Assembly: GCF_002982075.1 (NCBI RefSeq)
Contig: NZ_PUEJ01000004.1
Span: forward strand, 248,001 to 312,000
Source: Labrys okinawensis
Lineage (GTDB): Bacteria > Pseudomonadota > Alphaproteobacteria > Rhizobiales > Labraceae
Direction: 5' to 3'
DNA length: 64,000 nt
Shown: in pieces, positions 28,780 through 38,545 of the stretch
Numbering within the stretch: position 1 is the first letter of the stretch
How the letters are laid out: the number at the start of each line of letters is the position of its first letter
Program-made: the position numbers and the translations under genes
The notes under the pieces: generated by a model
Database searches by the model: none
What the model saw: the letters and a program-made list of their open reading frames with translations, nothing else
Told to the model about the DNA's origin: nothing

Positions 28780-29035
28780 GACGGAACGTCCGTCTTCTCC
28801 AGGCCTTCGTTTCGACGCGTCCTTGCGATTCTCGATGGCTCCCTCAAATCGCAAAACGCTCTTGGCCCATTGGCCTCACGGGACAAAGCTGACACGGGAA
28901 GTTTCCTCGTTCCGGAATATTATCCTGAATATGCATGTTTCGCCGACCGGACGGCGTGCAATGGTCAGGCTATAGCAGCTTCCGTCCCGGCTTCGCCACA
29001 CCGTACGAGGCATGGCTGGTCTGCTGGACAGCGCC

Positions 29036-29587
29036 TCACCTGCCCCGCCCCAGGACCCGCAACACGAAGGCCGTGCGTTCGGCAACCGGCACCAGCGGCA
29101 ACGGCACCAGCTCGTAGCCGAGGCTTGCATAGACCCGCATCATCGCCTCATGCGTTGCCTGTGCCTCTTCCGGGCTCTGCTTGCGTTCGGCATCGCCGGC
29201 ATAGATCGCCGGCCAGGGCGGAGCGATGAAGACCTGCCGCCGGTAGCGGCAAAGCGTTGCAGCCTTGCGAGCCGGCTCCGGCACTGGCAAACCGCAGAGC
29301 TCGAGATAGCCGATCACGTCGGGGATGCCGCGATCGAAAACCACGAGCCCCCCGCCTGCCTGCGCCTCGCGATAGGAGCGCATGTCGGCCGCCAGCATCA
29401 GATTGGCGAAGGCAGCGCGGTCAGCCCATGGCAGGGCATCGCCGCCGATCGCGACCTGATCCTGAATAATCGCGCGGCCAGCCTCGGGCATGGTGCGGAG
29501 GCCCTCTCCGGCCAAGGCCGATATCAAGGTGGTCTTGCCGGAGCCGGGACCACCGGTAAGAACCACGAAACGATCGATCCGAGACAA
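29036..29587 (-). CDS. AAA-type ATP-binding protein (P-loop NTPase)
   Basis: 183 residues. Near the N-terminus a clear Walker A (LTGGPGSGKTTLISALA) follows LSRIDRFVV; VVFDRGIPDVIGY is a Walker B-like strand with the DRG found in AAA_28-type kinases of small molecules. No ATG fits: the best start is TTG at 29587, which has AAGAGGAG at ideal spacing. Upstream in-frame codons give non-coding sequence. The family is often found as isolated genes of unknown role, perhaps a nucleoside or metabolite kinase. Confidence 0.8.
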   Translation of the reverse strand: MSRIDRFVVLTGGPGSGKTTLISALAGEGLRTMPEAGRAIIQDQVAIGGDALPWADRAAFANLMLAADMRSYREAQAGGGLVVFDRGIPDVIGYLELCGLPVPEPARKAATLCRYRRQVFIAPPWPAIYAGDAERKQSPEEAQATHEAMMRVYASLGYELVPLPLVPVAERTAFVLRVLGRGR

Positions 29588-30005
29588 GGCTCGATCTCCT
29601 CTTGCTGACAATGACGATGTCGGGGATGTGCGGTGGGCACGGCAGGCACCTCGCATGCGCGGAATGCAGCCGGCCGGTCGATCGGGAAAAGGTTTTGAAA
29701 TGCGATGACATCGACCGGACACGGCCCGGGATGTCGATCTCCAGAGCATGCGGCAGGACACTCTGCCGGGCCTGCGACTCGCTGGAACAGCCTACACCGT
29801 CTTCCGCTCGACCGAAACCCATGCTGCCGTGCCGGCTTCCAGATCGTTGCGTCGAGCACTCAGGAAATCACCAAAGCGTCGCCTCCCTCGTAGAGAGTGT
29901 CGCTTGCAGGTCATTTGCCCCACGCCCAAGGCAACACGATGCGGATCGAGAAGGGTACGCCGCTTGTGGCCAACCCGTCCGCAACATCACAGGGGACAGT
30001 CAGGC
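29588..30005. other. Intergenic region
   Basis: Between divergent genes. It should contain the promoters of the ATPase gene and of the substrate-binding protein. I find no coding frame with convincing codon use, no tRNA fold and no notable repeat. Confidence 0.5.
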
Positions 30006-31580
30006 ATGACAGACAGGATCGGCAAGGCGGGAGCACAGGGTTTGATCGTGGATCGCCGCGAGCTGATGAAGGGAGCTGCCGCGCTCGGCCTCGGCTACGG
30101 CCTGACCGGGATTTTTGGAGGGCCGGCCCGGGCCGCCGAGACGCCCAAGAAAGGCGGCACGCTGCGCATCGGCATGGAGGGCGGCTCGGCTTCCGACACC
30201 CTCGATCCGCGCTCCTTCGCCGATTCCATCCCGCTCAATTACGGCTATCAGATCTGGAACGGCCTGGTTGAGATCGACAATAACGGCAATGCCGTCGGTG
30301 AACTCCTGGAGAGCTGGGAAGCCAAGCCCGGCGCCAAGGAATGGATCTTCAACATCCGCAAGGGCGTCACCTTCCATTCCGGCAAGACGCTCGATGCCGA
30401 TGACATCATCTATTCGATCAACCTGCATCGCGGCGACACCAAATCGGCGGCCAAGGATCTTTTGTCGGGCATCACCGAGATCAAGAAACTCTCCCCGACC
30501 CAGATTCAGATCAGCCTGAACGGCGGCAATCTGAACCTGCCCTACAACCTGACCGACTATCACATCCTTGGCGTGCCCAACGGCTTCACCGATTTTTCCA
30601 AGCCGGACGGTACCGGTGCCTACAAGCTGGAAACCTTCGAGCCCGGCGTGCGCGTGGTCACCAAGAACACCGGCAATTACTGGAAGCCGGGCTGCGGCAA
30701 TTTCGACTCGGTCGAGCTGCAATATATCGGCGACTCCTCCTCACGCCTGCAGGCGCTGATCGCCGGCCAGGTCGACGCCATCAACCGCCTCGACCCCAAG
30801 ACCATGGACCTGGTGACCTCCTCGCCCGACGTGAACGTGGTGCAGACCAAGGGTACCGGCAACCGCTATGCTTTCGTGGCGCTGTGCGACACCGATCCCT
30901 ATTCGAATGTCGATCTGCGCTGGGCGCTCAAATATGGCATCGACCGCAAGAAGATCGTCGACACCGTCTATCAGGGCTATGCCACCGTCGGCAACGACAC
31001 CACCATCAGCCCGATGAACAAGTATTTCGCCAAGGACCTGGCGCAGACCCTCTACGACCCGGAAAAGGCGGCCTTTCACTACAAGAAGGCCGGCAGCCCC
31101 AAGCTGGAGGTCAAGGTCTCTGAGGGCGCCTATAGCGGCGCCACCGACGCCGCCCTGCTCTATCAGGAATCAATGAAGCAGGCCGGCATCGAGCTCACCG
31201 TCACCCGCGTCTCGGCCGACGGCTACTGGTCGAACATCTGGCTCAAGGATCCCTTCTGCGCCGTCTATTGGGGCGATCGCCCCGCCATCGACCTGCAGCT
31301 CTCGCAGACCTATCTCTCGGACGCGGCCTGGAACGACACCCATTGGAAGCGGCCGGACTTCGACAAGCTCGTCCTCGCCGCACGGGTGGAGGAAGACGAA
31401 GCCAAGCGCAGGGAGATGTATTTCGAGGCGCAGAAGATGATCCACGACGATGGCGGCATGATCTGCTTTGCCGTCAGCGACTATCTCGACGGCTATGCCA
31501 AGAAGGTGATGGGGACCGCACCCCATCCGCGCTACGACATGTGCGACCAGCGTGTCGCCGAAAAGGCCTGGTTCGCCTGA
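30006..31580 (+). CDS. Peptide/opine ABC transporter substrate-binding protein, DppA/OppA type
   Basis: 524 residues, family 5 extracellular solute-binding protein. The N-terminus is of Tat type (VDRRELMKGAAALGLGYGLT then PARAAE). The mature part starts KKGGTLRIGMEGGSASDTLD and contains the usual KPGAKEWIFNIRKGVTFHSG, then LDADDIIYSINLHRGD. The chosen ATG has GGGGACAG upstream. Neither a permease nor an ATPase gene is adjacent, so this is an orphan binding protein that must use a transporter encoded elsewhere or serve as a receptor. A pair of palindromic repeats follows its stop. Confidence 0.93.
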   Translation: MTDRIGKAGAQGLIVDRRELMKGAAALGLGYGLTGIFGGPARAAETPKKGGTLRIGMEGGSASDTLDPRSFADSIPLNYGYQIWNGLVEIDNNGNAVGELLESWEAKPGAKEWIFNIRKGVTFHSGKTLDADDIIYSINLHRGDTKSAAKDLLSGITEIKKLSPTQIQISLNGGNLNLPYNLTDYHILGVPNGFTDFSKPDGTGAYKLETFEPGVRVVTKNTGNYWKPGCGNFDSVELQYIGDSSSRLQALIAGQVDAINRLDPKTMDLVTSSPDVNVVQTKGTGNRYAFVALCDTDPYSNVDLRWALKYGIDRKKIVDTVYQGYATVGNDTTISPMNKYFAKDLAQTLYDPEKAAFHYKKAGSPKLEVKVSEGAYSGATDAALLYQESMKQAGIELTVTRVSADGYWSNIWLKDPFCAVYWGDRPAIDLQLSQTYLSDAAWNDTHWKRPDFDKLVLAARVEEDEAKRREMYFEAQKMIHDDGGMICFAVSDYLDGYAKKVMGTAPHPRYDMCDQRVAEKAWFA

Positions 31581-31596
31581 GCCCGAATGCTCCAGC

Positions 31597-31700
31597 TATA
31601 GCGTTTTGCGATTAGACGGAGTCACCAAGAATCGCAAAGACGCGTCAGAACAATGAGCTAGAGCAAATGAGCGTTCACGCTTGAACGCGCTTTGCTCTAG
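31597..31700. repeat. 104-bp dispersed repeat, family A, copy 1
   Basis: Matches the element at 48743-48846 at 97 of 104 positions by eye, with no gaps. It contains two hairpins: TTTGCGATT with AATCGCAAA, and CTAGAGCAAA with TTTGCTCTAG enclosing GCGTTC/GAACGC. A partial third copy is at 39651-39681. Confidence 0.8.
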
Positions 31701-31710
31701 GGGGCTGGGC

Positions 31711-31817
31711 AGCGTTCTCTAGAAAGTGCGATTCTCCGAACCGCACTTTCTCTCCCCCCTTCGTCTTGCCGCGCTTTCTTGATCGAAAAGTCTATCAACT
31801 TGGCTGAAAAACGCTCT
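31711..31817. repeat. About 107-bp dispersed repeat, family B, copy 1
   Basis: Begins AGCGTTCTCTAG, ends AACGCTCT, and contains the hairpin AAAGTGCG/CGCACTTT. A diverged copy lies at about 43821-43914 with the same order of blocks (CGATTC, CGCACTTT, GTCTTG, TCAACTT). Its right end overlaps the stop codon of the response regulator gene. Confidence 0.65.
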
Positions 31818-32223
31818 AATGATGCGATGAGGACGAGCCGGTGTCTATTGCTTCGGCGATAGCCGTGACCAATTCGGATTGCCTGGCCGGCTTGATGAGT
31901 ATTTTCAGCGTCGGATACTTGTCTTTCATCGACATAGGCAAGGGTTGGCCGCTATAAAAAACCACCGGCACCGCACGCGCGGACAGCGCGTCGACGACCG
32001 ACTCGGTGGTCTGGCGACCCAGGCGGATGTCCAATATGGCCGCTGATAAGACCTTCTCGTGCTCGGCTGCGCCGATAGCGGCATCCAGCGTCGCCGCCGT
32101 CACCACCTCCGCGCCTGCATTCTCGAGTGTTTCCTCAATGGTCGCGGTAATCAGGAACTCATCCTCCGCTATGAGAATGCGCATTCCCTTCAAGGGCCGA
32201 TCGTGCGATCTCTGGTCGGTCAC
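31816..32223 (-). CDS. Single-domain response regulator
   Basis: 135 residues, one receiver domain and no output domain. RILIAEDEF holds the acidic pair, AAILDIRLG the phospho-acceptor aspartate, VVFYSGQPLP the switch Ser/Thr region, and the lysine is in ILIKPARQ. The GTG at 32223 has GAGGAGCAGGAAA in front; an ATG at 32184 is the alternative, but its only purine run abuts it. The gene overlaps the 3' end of the giant kinase gene by 65 bases, so the two are coupled and this is very probably the kinase's partner. The stop codon is contributed by a repeat element. Confidence 0.88.
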   Translation of the reverse strand: MTDQRSHDRPLKGMRILIAEDEFLITATIEETLENAGAEVVTAATLDAAIGAAEHEKVLSAAILDIRLGRQTTESVVDALSARAVPVVFYSGQPLPMSMKDKYPTLKILIKPARQSELVTAIAEAIDTGSSSSHH

Positions 32224-35200
32224 TTTCCTGCTCCTCGGGAATTTCGAGCTCGATCGTGCAAACCAAACCATCGGGCAGGAATTCGCGTTGAACTGTCGCC
32301 CCAAGCAAGCTTCGCTCGATCAGTGACCCGCCAAACCCTCTCCTGGTCGGTGGCGTGACTGGCGGTCCTCCGGCTTCCTGCCATCTGACCCTCAAATGCC
32401 GACCGCCCTTGGTTTCATCGAGAGTCCAACTCAGAAGTACGCTTCCTGTTTCAGTAGAGAATGCCCCATATTTGGCGGCATTCGTCGCGAGTTCGTGAAA
32501 GACCAGCCCGAACGGCGTGGCAAAATCGGGGGGCAACGGCAGGGGGTCCCCCTGCAGACGCAGCTTTGCTCCATCGTCCATATAGGCTGAAAGCTGGCTG
32601 CGGACGACATCGCCGAACTCGGTTGCCTCCCAGTGGGCGTCGACGAGCAGATTATGCGCCCGTGCGAGGGCCTCCAGGCGGCCTTCGAACAATTCGACAA
32701 ATTCGTCGTTGCCACGGGTCGTGCGAAGTGTCTGGCGGGCCATTGACTGGACGACGGTCAGGGTATTGCTCACCCTGTGGCTCAGTTCGCTCACTAAAAG
32801 CTGGCGCCGACGTTCCCACTTTTTCTGATCGGTGATATCGCGCGTGCTTTCCAGGACAAGGCGACGCTCGCCCATCGAAACAAGCTCGATCTGGCTTTCC
32901 ACATAGAGAACTCGTCCATCCTTGGCCCGGTGAAGAAGCTCCCCACGCCAGGTTCCATGTTCAGCAAGCTGAGCGAGCAGATTCTCGAAAGACGATCCAG
33001 GCACGGCGGTTTGCAGCAATTTGTCTTTCCTCTTTCCGATCGCCTCCTCGCGTGAGTAGCCGTAAAGCTCTTCGCTGCCGCGGTTCCACTGCACGATGCC
33101 GTCGTCGAAGTCCCAGGAGAAGATGGGCGCACGCGAAAGCTCGACAAGACGCATCTCCTGTCTCAGCCGCTCTTCGCTTTTGCGCAGAGCCCCCTCGGCC
33201 CGGCGCCGCTCCGAGATATCGACGAATGTTGCCACCACGCCGTCGATCTTGTCGTCCACCGTTCTATAGGGGCGAATGCGGACCATGTACCAGGCGCCGC
33301 TTCGGCTCTCGACCTCATGTTGAACCGGCACCAGATCTTTCAGAACGGCGCGCGCATGATCGGCCAGTGCATCGTAGTTGAGCTGGTGGGTGAAATCGGT
33401 GATGGGCCGGCCTTCGTCATTGGTGGTGACGTTGAAAAGCTCCATGAGCCGGGGGGTAAAACGCTTGATCCGCAGGCTCGGATCAAGGAACAGCGTGCCG
33501 AAGTCGGTCGCTGCCATCAAGTTCTGCAGATCGCTGTGCGCGCGTGAGACGCTCTCCAGCTTCAGCTTGAGCTCATTGTTGACGGTCTGAAGTTCCTCAT
33601 TGATGGATTGGAGTTCTTCCTTGCTGGTTTCAAGCTCTTCGGAGGTAGAGCGATATTCTTCGTTGATCGATTGCAGTTCTTCATTGGCGGCACGCAGCTC
33701 TTCATTTGCTGCCTCGGACTCCTCCCGCGTCGCGCGCAGCCGGCTCTGCGAGAGTTGTAGTTCTTCCTGCAATTGCTTGATGGTCTGGTTGGCAGCGCCA
33801 TCGTCGTCTCCGGAGGAAAAACCCTCGGGAGTCTCATGTTCGACCGCTTCGCCCTCGATGAACAAGACCAGGGCAAAACGCACCGGATCATTGTCCTGCA
33901 ATATAGGCTTGACCTGCAGATAAACCCGGTGCCTAGAGCCGTTGAAGCGTACCAAAATCGGCATGCTCAAGGTCGCCTCTTCCCGTTCGAAGGCACGGTG
34001 AAGAGCTGTTCTCAGGTCGAAACGAAGTTCCTCGCGGACCATATCCGTCGCGTCGGTGCTGACCGGCCCCCCGGAGAGCTGCAGGAATCGGCCGGCATTC
34101 TCCGAAAGGTGGACGGCACGATAGTTTTCATCGACGAGCATGCTGGGCGGTGCGATCTTCTCCAGCATCTGGCGGTGCAGGGCTGAATCACCCTGGCTGG
34201 CATGAGCCGGCGCTCGGGGAACCGCCGAGCCGCCGGCTGGCAACTGGCGGGGACCCAGCAGCATGGGAAGCGCCGGGCGTCTTTCAGTATTGCTTACGAC
34301 GGAGCGGTAGATTCGCGCCTCTCGATCGACGGGGCGGAAGAGGCCTGCGGGATGATCGGCGCTTTCAGAGGCGCCGAGAAACAAAAATCCACCCGGGTCG
34401 AGCGCATAGTGAAAGGTGTTGCAAACCTGATGCTGCAATTCACGGTCGAGATAGATAAGCAGATTTCGACATGAGATCATGTCCTGACGGGAAAAAGGCG
34501 GATCTCGCAGCAGGCTGTGGCTGGCGAACAGGACGATGTCGCGAAGCTCCCTGCGCACGCGGTAGTGCTCGCCCTCTCTTTGGAAGAACCGCCGAAGCCG
34601 GTCCTCCGAAATATCCGCCTCGATATGCGCCGGGAACCGTCCTTCGCGGGCAAACGCCAAGGCGGCTGAATCGAGGTCCGAACCAAAGACCTGGATTTCC
34701 GGTCGAATATCGCGCCGGGCAGCTTCTTCGAGAAGCAGGATACCGATCGTATAGGCTTCCTCGCCCGTGGCACATCCGGGCACCCATACCCGAATTCGCC
34801 CGCCTGCTTCCTTCCCTTCGAAGAGCAGCGGAATGATCTCACGGGCGAGAACATCGAACGCGCCGGGGTCTCGGAAAAAGGTCGTCACGGAAATAAGGAA
34901 ATCCGTAAATAACGACTGCGCCTCTTCCACGTTGTCACGAAGGTAGGCGTAGTACGCCGACAGCGATTCCGACCGCGTGACCTGAACGCGCCTGGCAATC
35001 CGGCGCAAGATGGTTGCCCGTTTGTAGAGGGAGAAGTCATGACCAATGCGAACGCGAAGATGGGCTAATATCCTGCGAAGCATATCCTCGTCATTGTCGT
35101 GGGTCGACTGACCTAAACCCACGGGGCCGTAGCCCAGAAGTTCTACGAGCTGACGTGCCAATTCGTTGACCGGCAATACGAAATCGGCGACCTCCGCCGC

Positions 35201-35703
35201 GATCGCGCTTCGCGGCATGGAGGGAAACTCGGCTTCATTGGGGTCCTGAACGAGGACGATACCACCGGCTTCCTTGATTGATTTGACTCCCATAGCGCCA
35301 TCGGCTCCTGCGCCGGTCAGAATGACGGCATAGGCAAATCCGTCCGTGTGGTGCTCGGCCAGGGACCGAAAGAAAAGGTCGATCGGCGCGCGATTGTAGC
35401 GAGGCTCATCGAACGGGACGGCCGATATCGTATGATCGGTGATCACGAGCCTGCTATTGGGTGCGATGACATAGACATGATTGCTTTGGAGCTTTTCCGT
35501 CTCGTCCACGCGCACCACCGGCATGGAGGTACGCCCCGAAAGAATGCTGGCAAGTTGACTGCGAACTTCTGGATCGAGATGAACGATCACAACAAACGCC
35601 GCATTCGGCTGGGGGGAAGTGCTTCGAAAAAGCTCTGCAGCGCCTTCACACCGCCTGCTGATGCTCCAATACCGACAATCGGTGGATCGGAATTTGCTCT
35701 CAT
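32159..35703 (-). CDS. CheB-CheR-PAS-HWE hybrid sensor kinase, frameshifted near its 5' end
   Basis: A very large sensor: CheB methylesterase, CheR methyltransferase (ATGEEAYTIGILLLEEAA), a long coiled coil made of ANEELQSINEEY-type repeats, two PAS domains, and an HWE-type kinase (SELSHRVSNTLTVVQSMARQ, HELATNAAKYGAFS, GFGGSLIERSLLGA). The frame as read is open only from 35590 and lacks the CheB active site. The missing part, IVGIGASAGGVKALQSFF, lies in another frame starting at ATG 35703. The frames meet at a run of six G at 35611-35616; one more base restores LPPQPNAAFVVIVHLDP. So this is either a slipped allele, a phase-variable gene or a reading error. Known family members join chemotaxis-type and stress signalling. 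Confidence 0.88.
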
Positions 35704-35892
35704 AACGGCCCCATAATGTCCCCAGCCGCTGGCACGGACGCCATAAACAACTTAATTCGCGTGCTAAGTCCAGGTTCCCGCGCGGCTTGCAAAGCAGGCC
35801 TGTTGTTAAGTGTCACGGCAAACCTCGACGTGCGCCGGAAATCCCCTCAGAACAAAAATGTCGCTGCGGAGTTACGGAGCACGGAGGATGCC

Positions 35893-36885
35893 GTGGACCG
35901 ACGCGACATCATTGCAATTGGAGGCTCGTTTGGTGCCGTATCGGCAGTCCAGCGGCTTTGCCACGATTTGCCGGCGGATTTGGGCGCTGCGGTTTTCATC
36001 GTGATTCACGTCGGCCCATCGGGGACCAATCAGCTCGCCAGCATTTTCAATGAACGATCCTCCCTTTCTGTCACCACGGCGGCCGAGGGAGAGCTGGTGA
36101 GGAAAGGCCACGTCTATGTCGCTCCCGCCGATCGCCATCTTCTCGTCATTGATGGCCGGATAAGGCTTGGGTACGGACCACGCGAGAACATGGCCCGCCC
36201 GGCGATCGATCCATTGTTTCGCTCCGCCGCGGTTGGTTTCGGATCACGCATGATCGCCGTTGTTCTGACCGGTCTGTTGAATGACGGCGCCGCCGGCCTC
36301 GCCGACGTCAAGCGTTGCGGCGGAACGACGGTGGTTCAAAATCCCGCGGACGCGGAAGCCCCCGACATGCCGATGAGCGCCCTCAGGGCGAGCGACGTGG
36401 ACTACAGGTCCTCGCTCTCGGATCTTGCCGCTCTGCTCGTCAAACTTTCTCGTGAGCAAGCCGGACCGCGTATGGAGATCCCTTCCGAGATCAGGACAGA
36501 AGTCGAGATCGCACTGGGGAACAGCGCAAGCAGCGATGTCGTGGCGGGAATTGCCGATCCGGTGCCCTTGTCATGTCCCGCCTGTGGTGGTGTCCTTTCC
36601 CAGGTCAGACGCGGGCCGCTTCGCTTCCGGTGCCAGGTCGGTCACGCCTACACCGCCGATATTCTTGCCGACCAGCAAGAGGATGCGGTCGACGAGGCCC
36701 TTCGTGTCGCGCTTCGGATCATGGAAGAGCGGGCGATCGTCACTCAGAAATTGGCCGAAGAGGCGCGCATGGCCGGCCGCACGGCGGCGGCGGCCTCCTA
36801 CGGCGACCGGCTCAGGGAAAGCCGCGGCTATGCGGATACATTGCGCCGCGCGATCGAACGGGCGACATCCGCCGATGTTTCCTGA
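35893..36885 (+). CDS. CheB-type protein-glutamate methylesterase, stand-alone
   Basis: 330 residues. The catalytic serine is in IIAIGGSFGAVSAV, the histidine in VIHVGPSG and the aspartate in LNDGAAGL, in the order of CheB. No receiver domain precedes it. The C-terminus contains a zinc-ribbon-like CPACGGVL and FRCQVGHAYT, often seen in this subfamily. I prefer the GTG at 35893, with GGAGG six bases upstream; an ATG at 35716 would add 59 residues that do not fit the family. It is divergent from the giant kinase, which has its own CheB module. No chemoreceptor gene is near, so the target of demethylation is unclear. Confidence 0.85.
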   Translation: MDRRDIIAIGGSFGAVSAVQRLCHDLPADLGAAVFIVIHVGPSGTNQLASIFNERSSLSVTTAAEGELVRKGHVYVAPADRHLLVIDGRIRLGYGPRENMARPAIDPLFRSAAVGFGSRMIAVVLTGLLNDGAAGLADVKRCGGTTVVQNPADAEAPDMPMSALRASDVDYRSSLSDLAALLVKLSREQAGPRMEIPSEIRTEVEIALGNSASSDVVAGIADPVPLSCPACGGVLSQVRRGPLRFRCQVGHAYTADILADQQEDAVDEALRVALRIMEERAIVTQKLAEEARMAGRTAAAASYGDRLRESRGYADTLRRAIERATSADVS

Positions 36886-36943
36886 TGATGGCCGAGCGTT
36901 CCGCCCCGACGCCCCCCGCGCGGCAACCTTCCCGCACGACGCT

Positions 36944-38005
36944 CTAGCCCCACCAGAAAATGGCGGCGATGATGACATAGAGGCCGACAAGGGCGGCGCC
37001 GTCCGCCATGTCGGCCCGGCCATCCGCGGTGACGACCACGCCGATGATGGCCGACAGCATCAGGGCCACGGCCAGCATCGGCGGGATCACCAGGGTGAAG
37101 GGTGTTCCGCCCATTGCATAGCTGGCGAAGACCAGCACGGGAATAAGGGCGAGCGCGACCTGGAGCGAGGAGTTCAGGATCACGCTGATGGCGAGCTCGG
37201 CCCGGTTGCGCAGGGCGAACTGGATGCCCACGACATTCTCCACCGCATTGCCGACGATCGCCACGATGACGAGACCAGCGAAGGCCTGGGAAATGCCCAG
37301 CGTTTCGATGGCCGGGTTCAGTGCCTCGACGAACCAGTCGGACACGAACAGGGCGGCGGTGCCGGCGAGCGCCAGGATCGTCAATGCCAGCCAGAGCGGC
37401 CAGCCAGCCTCCTGCTGAACATGTGCTTCGGCCGGCACGGTACGTTCGCTGCCACCGAGCATGACCCTCACGGAAACCAGGAAGACCAACAGCAGGACGC
37501 CGGCGCAGACCAGGGCCAGCTTGTCCTCATGGGCGCCCGCCGGCAGGTGCATCACCGAAGCGAGCGTCGGCAGCATCAGGGCGGAAACCGCCAGCAGCAG
37601 CAGCGCCGCGATCATGCGCGGCCCGGCTGCATCGAAGACCAGCACCTTGTGGCGGGCACTTCCGGCGATGAAGGCGATGCCGAGCACCAAAAGGCTGTTG
37701 CCGAGGATCGAGCCGATCAGCGAAGCCTGCACCACCTCGATCAAGCCGGCGCGCAGCGCGAAGATACACACGCATAATTCAGGCAGGTTGCCGACCGCCG
37801 ATTGCACGACGCCGGTTGCGGCCGGGCTGAGATAGCGCCCCAGATGGTCGGTGGCCTCGCCGATCAGCGAGGCTAGTCCGGCAAGCGCGACGGCGCCGAT
37901 GACGAAGACGAGGATATGAGAGGCGCCGGTATAGTTCGCGACACCCGTGGCAGCCGATGCCCCTCCCGCGATGGCGAGCGTCACGAAATCGCGTTTCGAC
38001 AGCAT
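36944..38005 (-). CDS. Calcium/proton antiporter, CaxA/ChaA-like
   Basis: 353 residues with ten or eleven membrane segments. The two internally repeated cation-exchanger motifs are visible: GVVQSAVGNLPELCVCIFAL and GLVIVAIVGNAVENVVGIQF, each with the GN.xE acid that binds the cation. An acidic or histidine-rich central loop separates the halves. The ATG has AGGAGG at ideal distance, so the start is firm. It converges with the CheB gene. Such proteins export Ca2+ in exchange for protons and help in calcium and pH homeostasis. Confidence 0.92.
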   Translation of the reverse strand: MLSKRDFVTLAIAGGASAATGVANYTGASHILVFVIGAVALAGLASLIGEATDHLGRYLSPAATGVVQSAVGNLPELCVCIFALRAGLIEVVQASLIGSILGNSLLVLGIAFIAGSARHKVLVFDAAGPRMIAALLLLAVSALMLPTLASVMHLPAGAHEDKLALVCAGVLLLVFLVSVRVMLGGSERTVPAEAHVQQEAGWPLWLALTILALAGTAALFVSDWFVEALNPAIETLGISQAFAGLVIVAIVGNAVENVVGIQFALRNRAELAISVILNSSLQVALALIPVLVFASYAMGGTPFTLVIPPMLAVALMLSAIIGVVVTADGRADMADGAALVGLYVIIAAIFWWG

Positions 38006-38262
38006 GAAACCTCCTGCGAAGCCGTGCAAATTTCATAGCCCGACGTGAAGACGCAAGGGAAGGTCAAATCTCATGCCGGAATATTTGGAGACCGAAGCCT
38101 CGTCACGCGCGTCAGCATGACGCGGCGGCCCGCTTGTGTCGTCGTGGCGACCCCATGCCGAACTTGCCCCATAGCGCATCCCCTCGAAGATCTTGGTTCA
38201 GGCCGCGAGACCGGCACCGTGAATGAAGCCACCCTTTTGACAATATCGGCTTCCAGCAGGCA

Positions 38263-38529
38263 TCAGACTCGCCGTCCATACATATCTTCGCCGGTGAGTT
38301 CGTTTGCTTTGAGCAGCATTGCTTCCAACGCCTGATATACAGGACCGACATCCGCTTTCTTGCTTGCCAGGTCGATGCATTCAGATCGCAGTTTGGCTGT
38401 CATTCCATAGAGGGCTTGAAGGGCGTCCGGCTCCAATCGATCATTCAGCGATGCGGCTATGCCAAGATCAAGCGCGCGCTCATATTCACCCCTCTCGACT
38501 AAACCGCGAATCTGATCAGCCAGCATCAT
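38263..38529 (-). CDS. Hypothetical protein, 88 residues
   Basis: A helical, acidic small protein: LADQIRGLVERGEYERALDL is followed by TAKLRSECIDLASKKADVG. No signal peptide or membrane segment. It lies 16 bases after the two-winged-helix regulator gene and is probably cotranscribed and possibly a cofactor of it, but I do not recognise the family. No strong ribosome site precedes the double ATG, so translation may depend on coupling to the upstream gene. Confidence 0.6.
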   Translation of the reverse strand: MMLADQIRGLVERGEYERALDLGIAASLNDRLEPDALQALYGMTAKLRSECIDLASKKADVGPVYQALEAMLLKANELTGEDMYGRRV

Positions 38530-38545
38530 GTCACAGTGAACCTGC

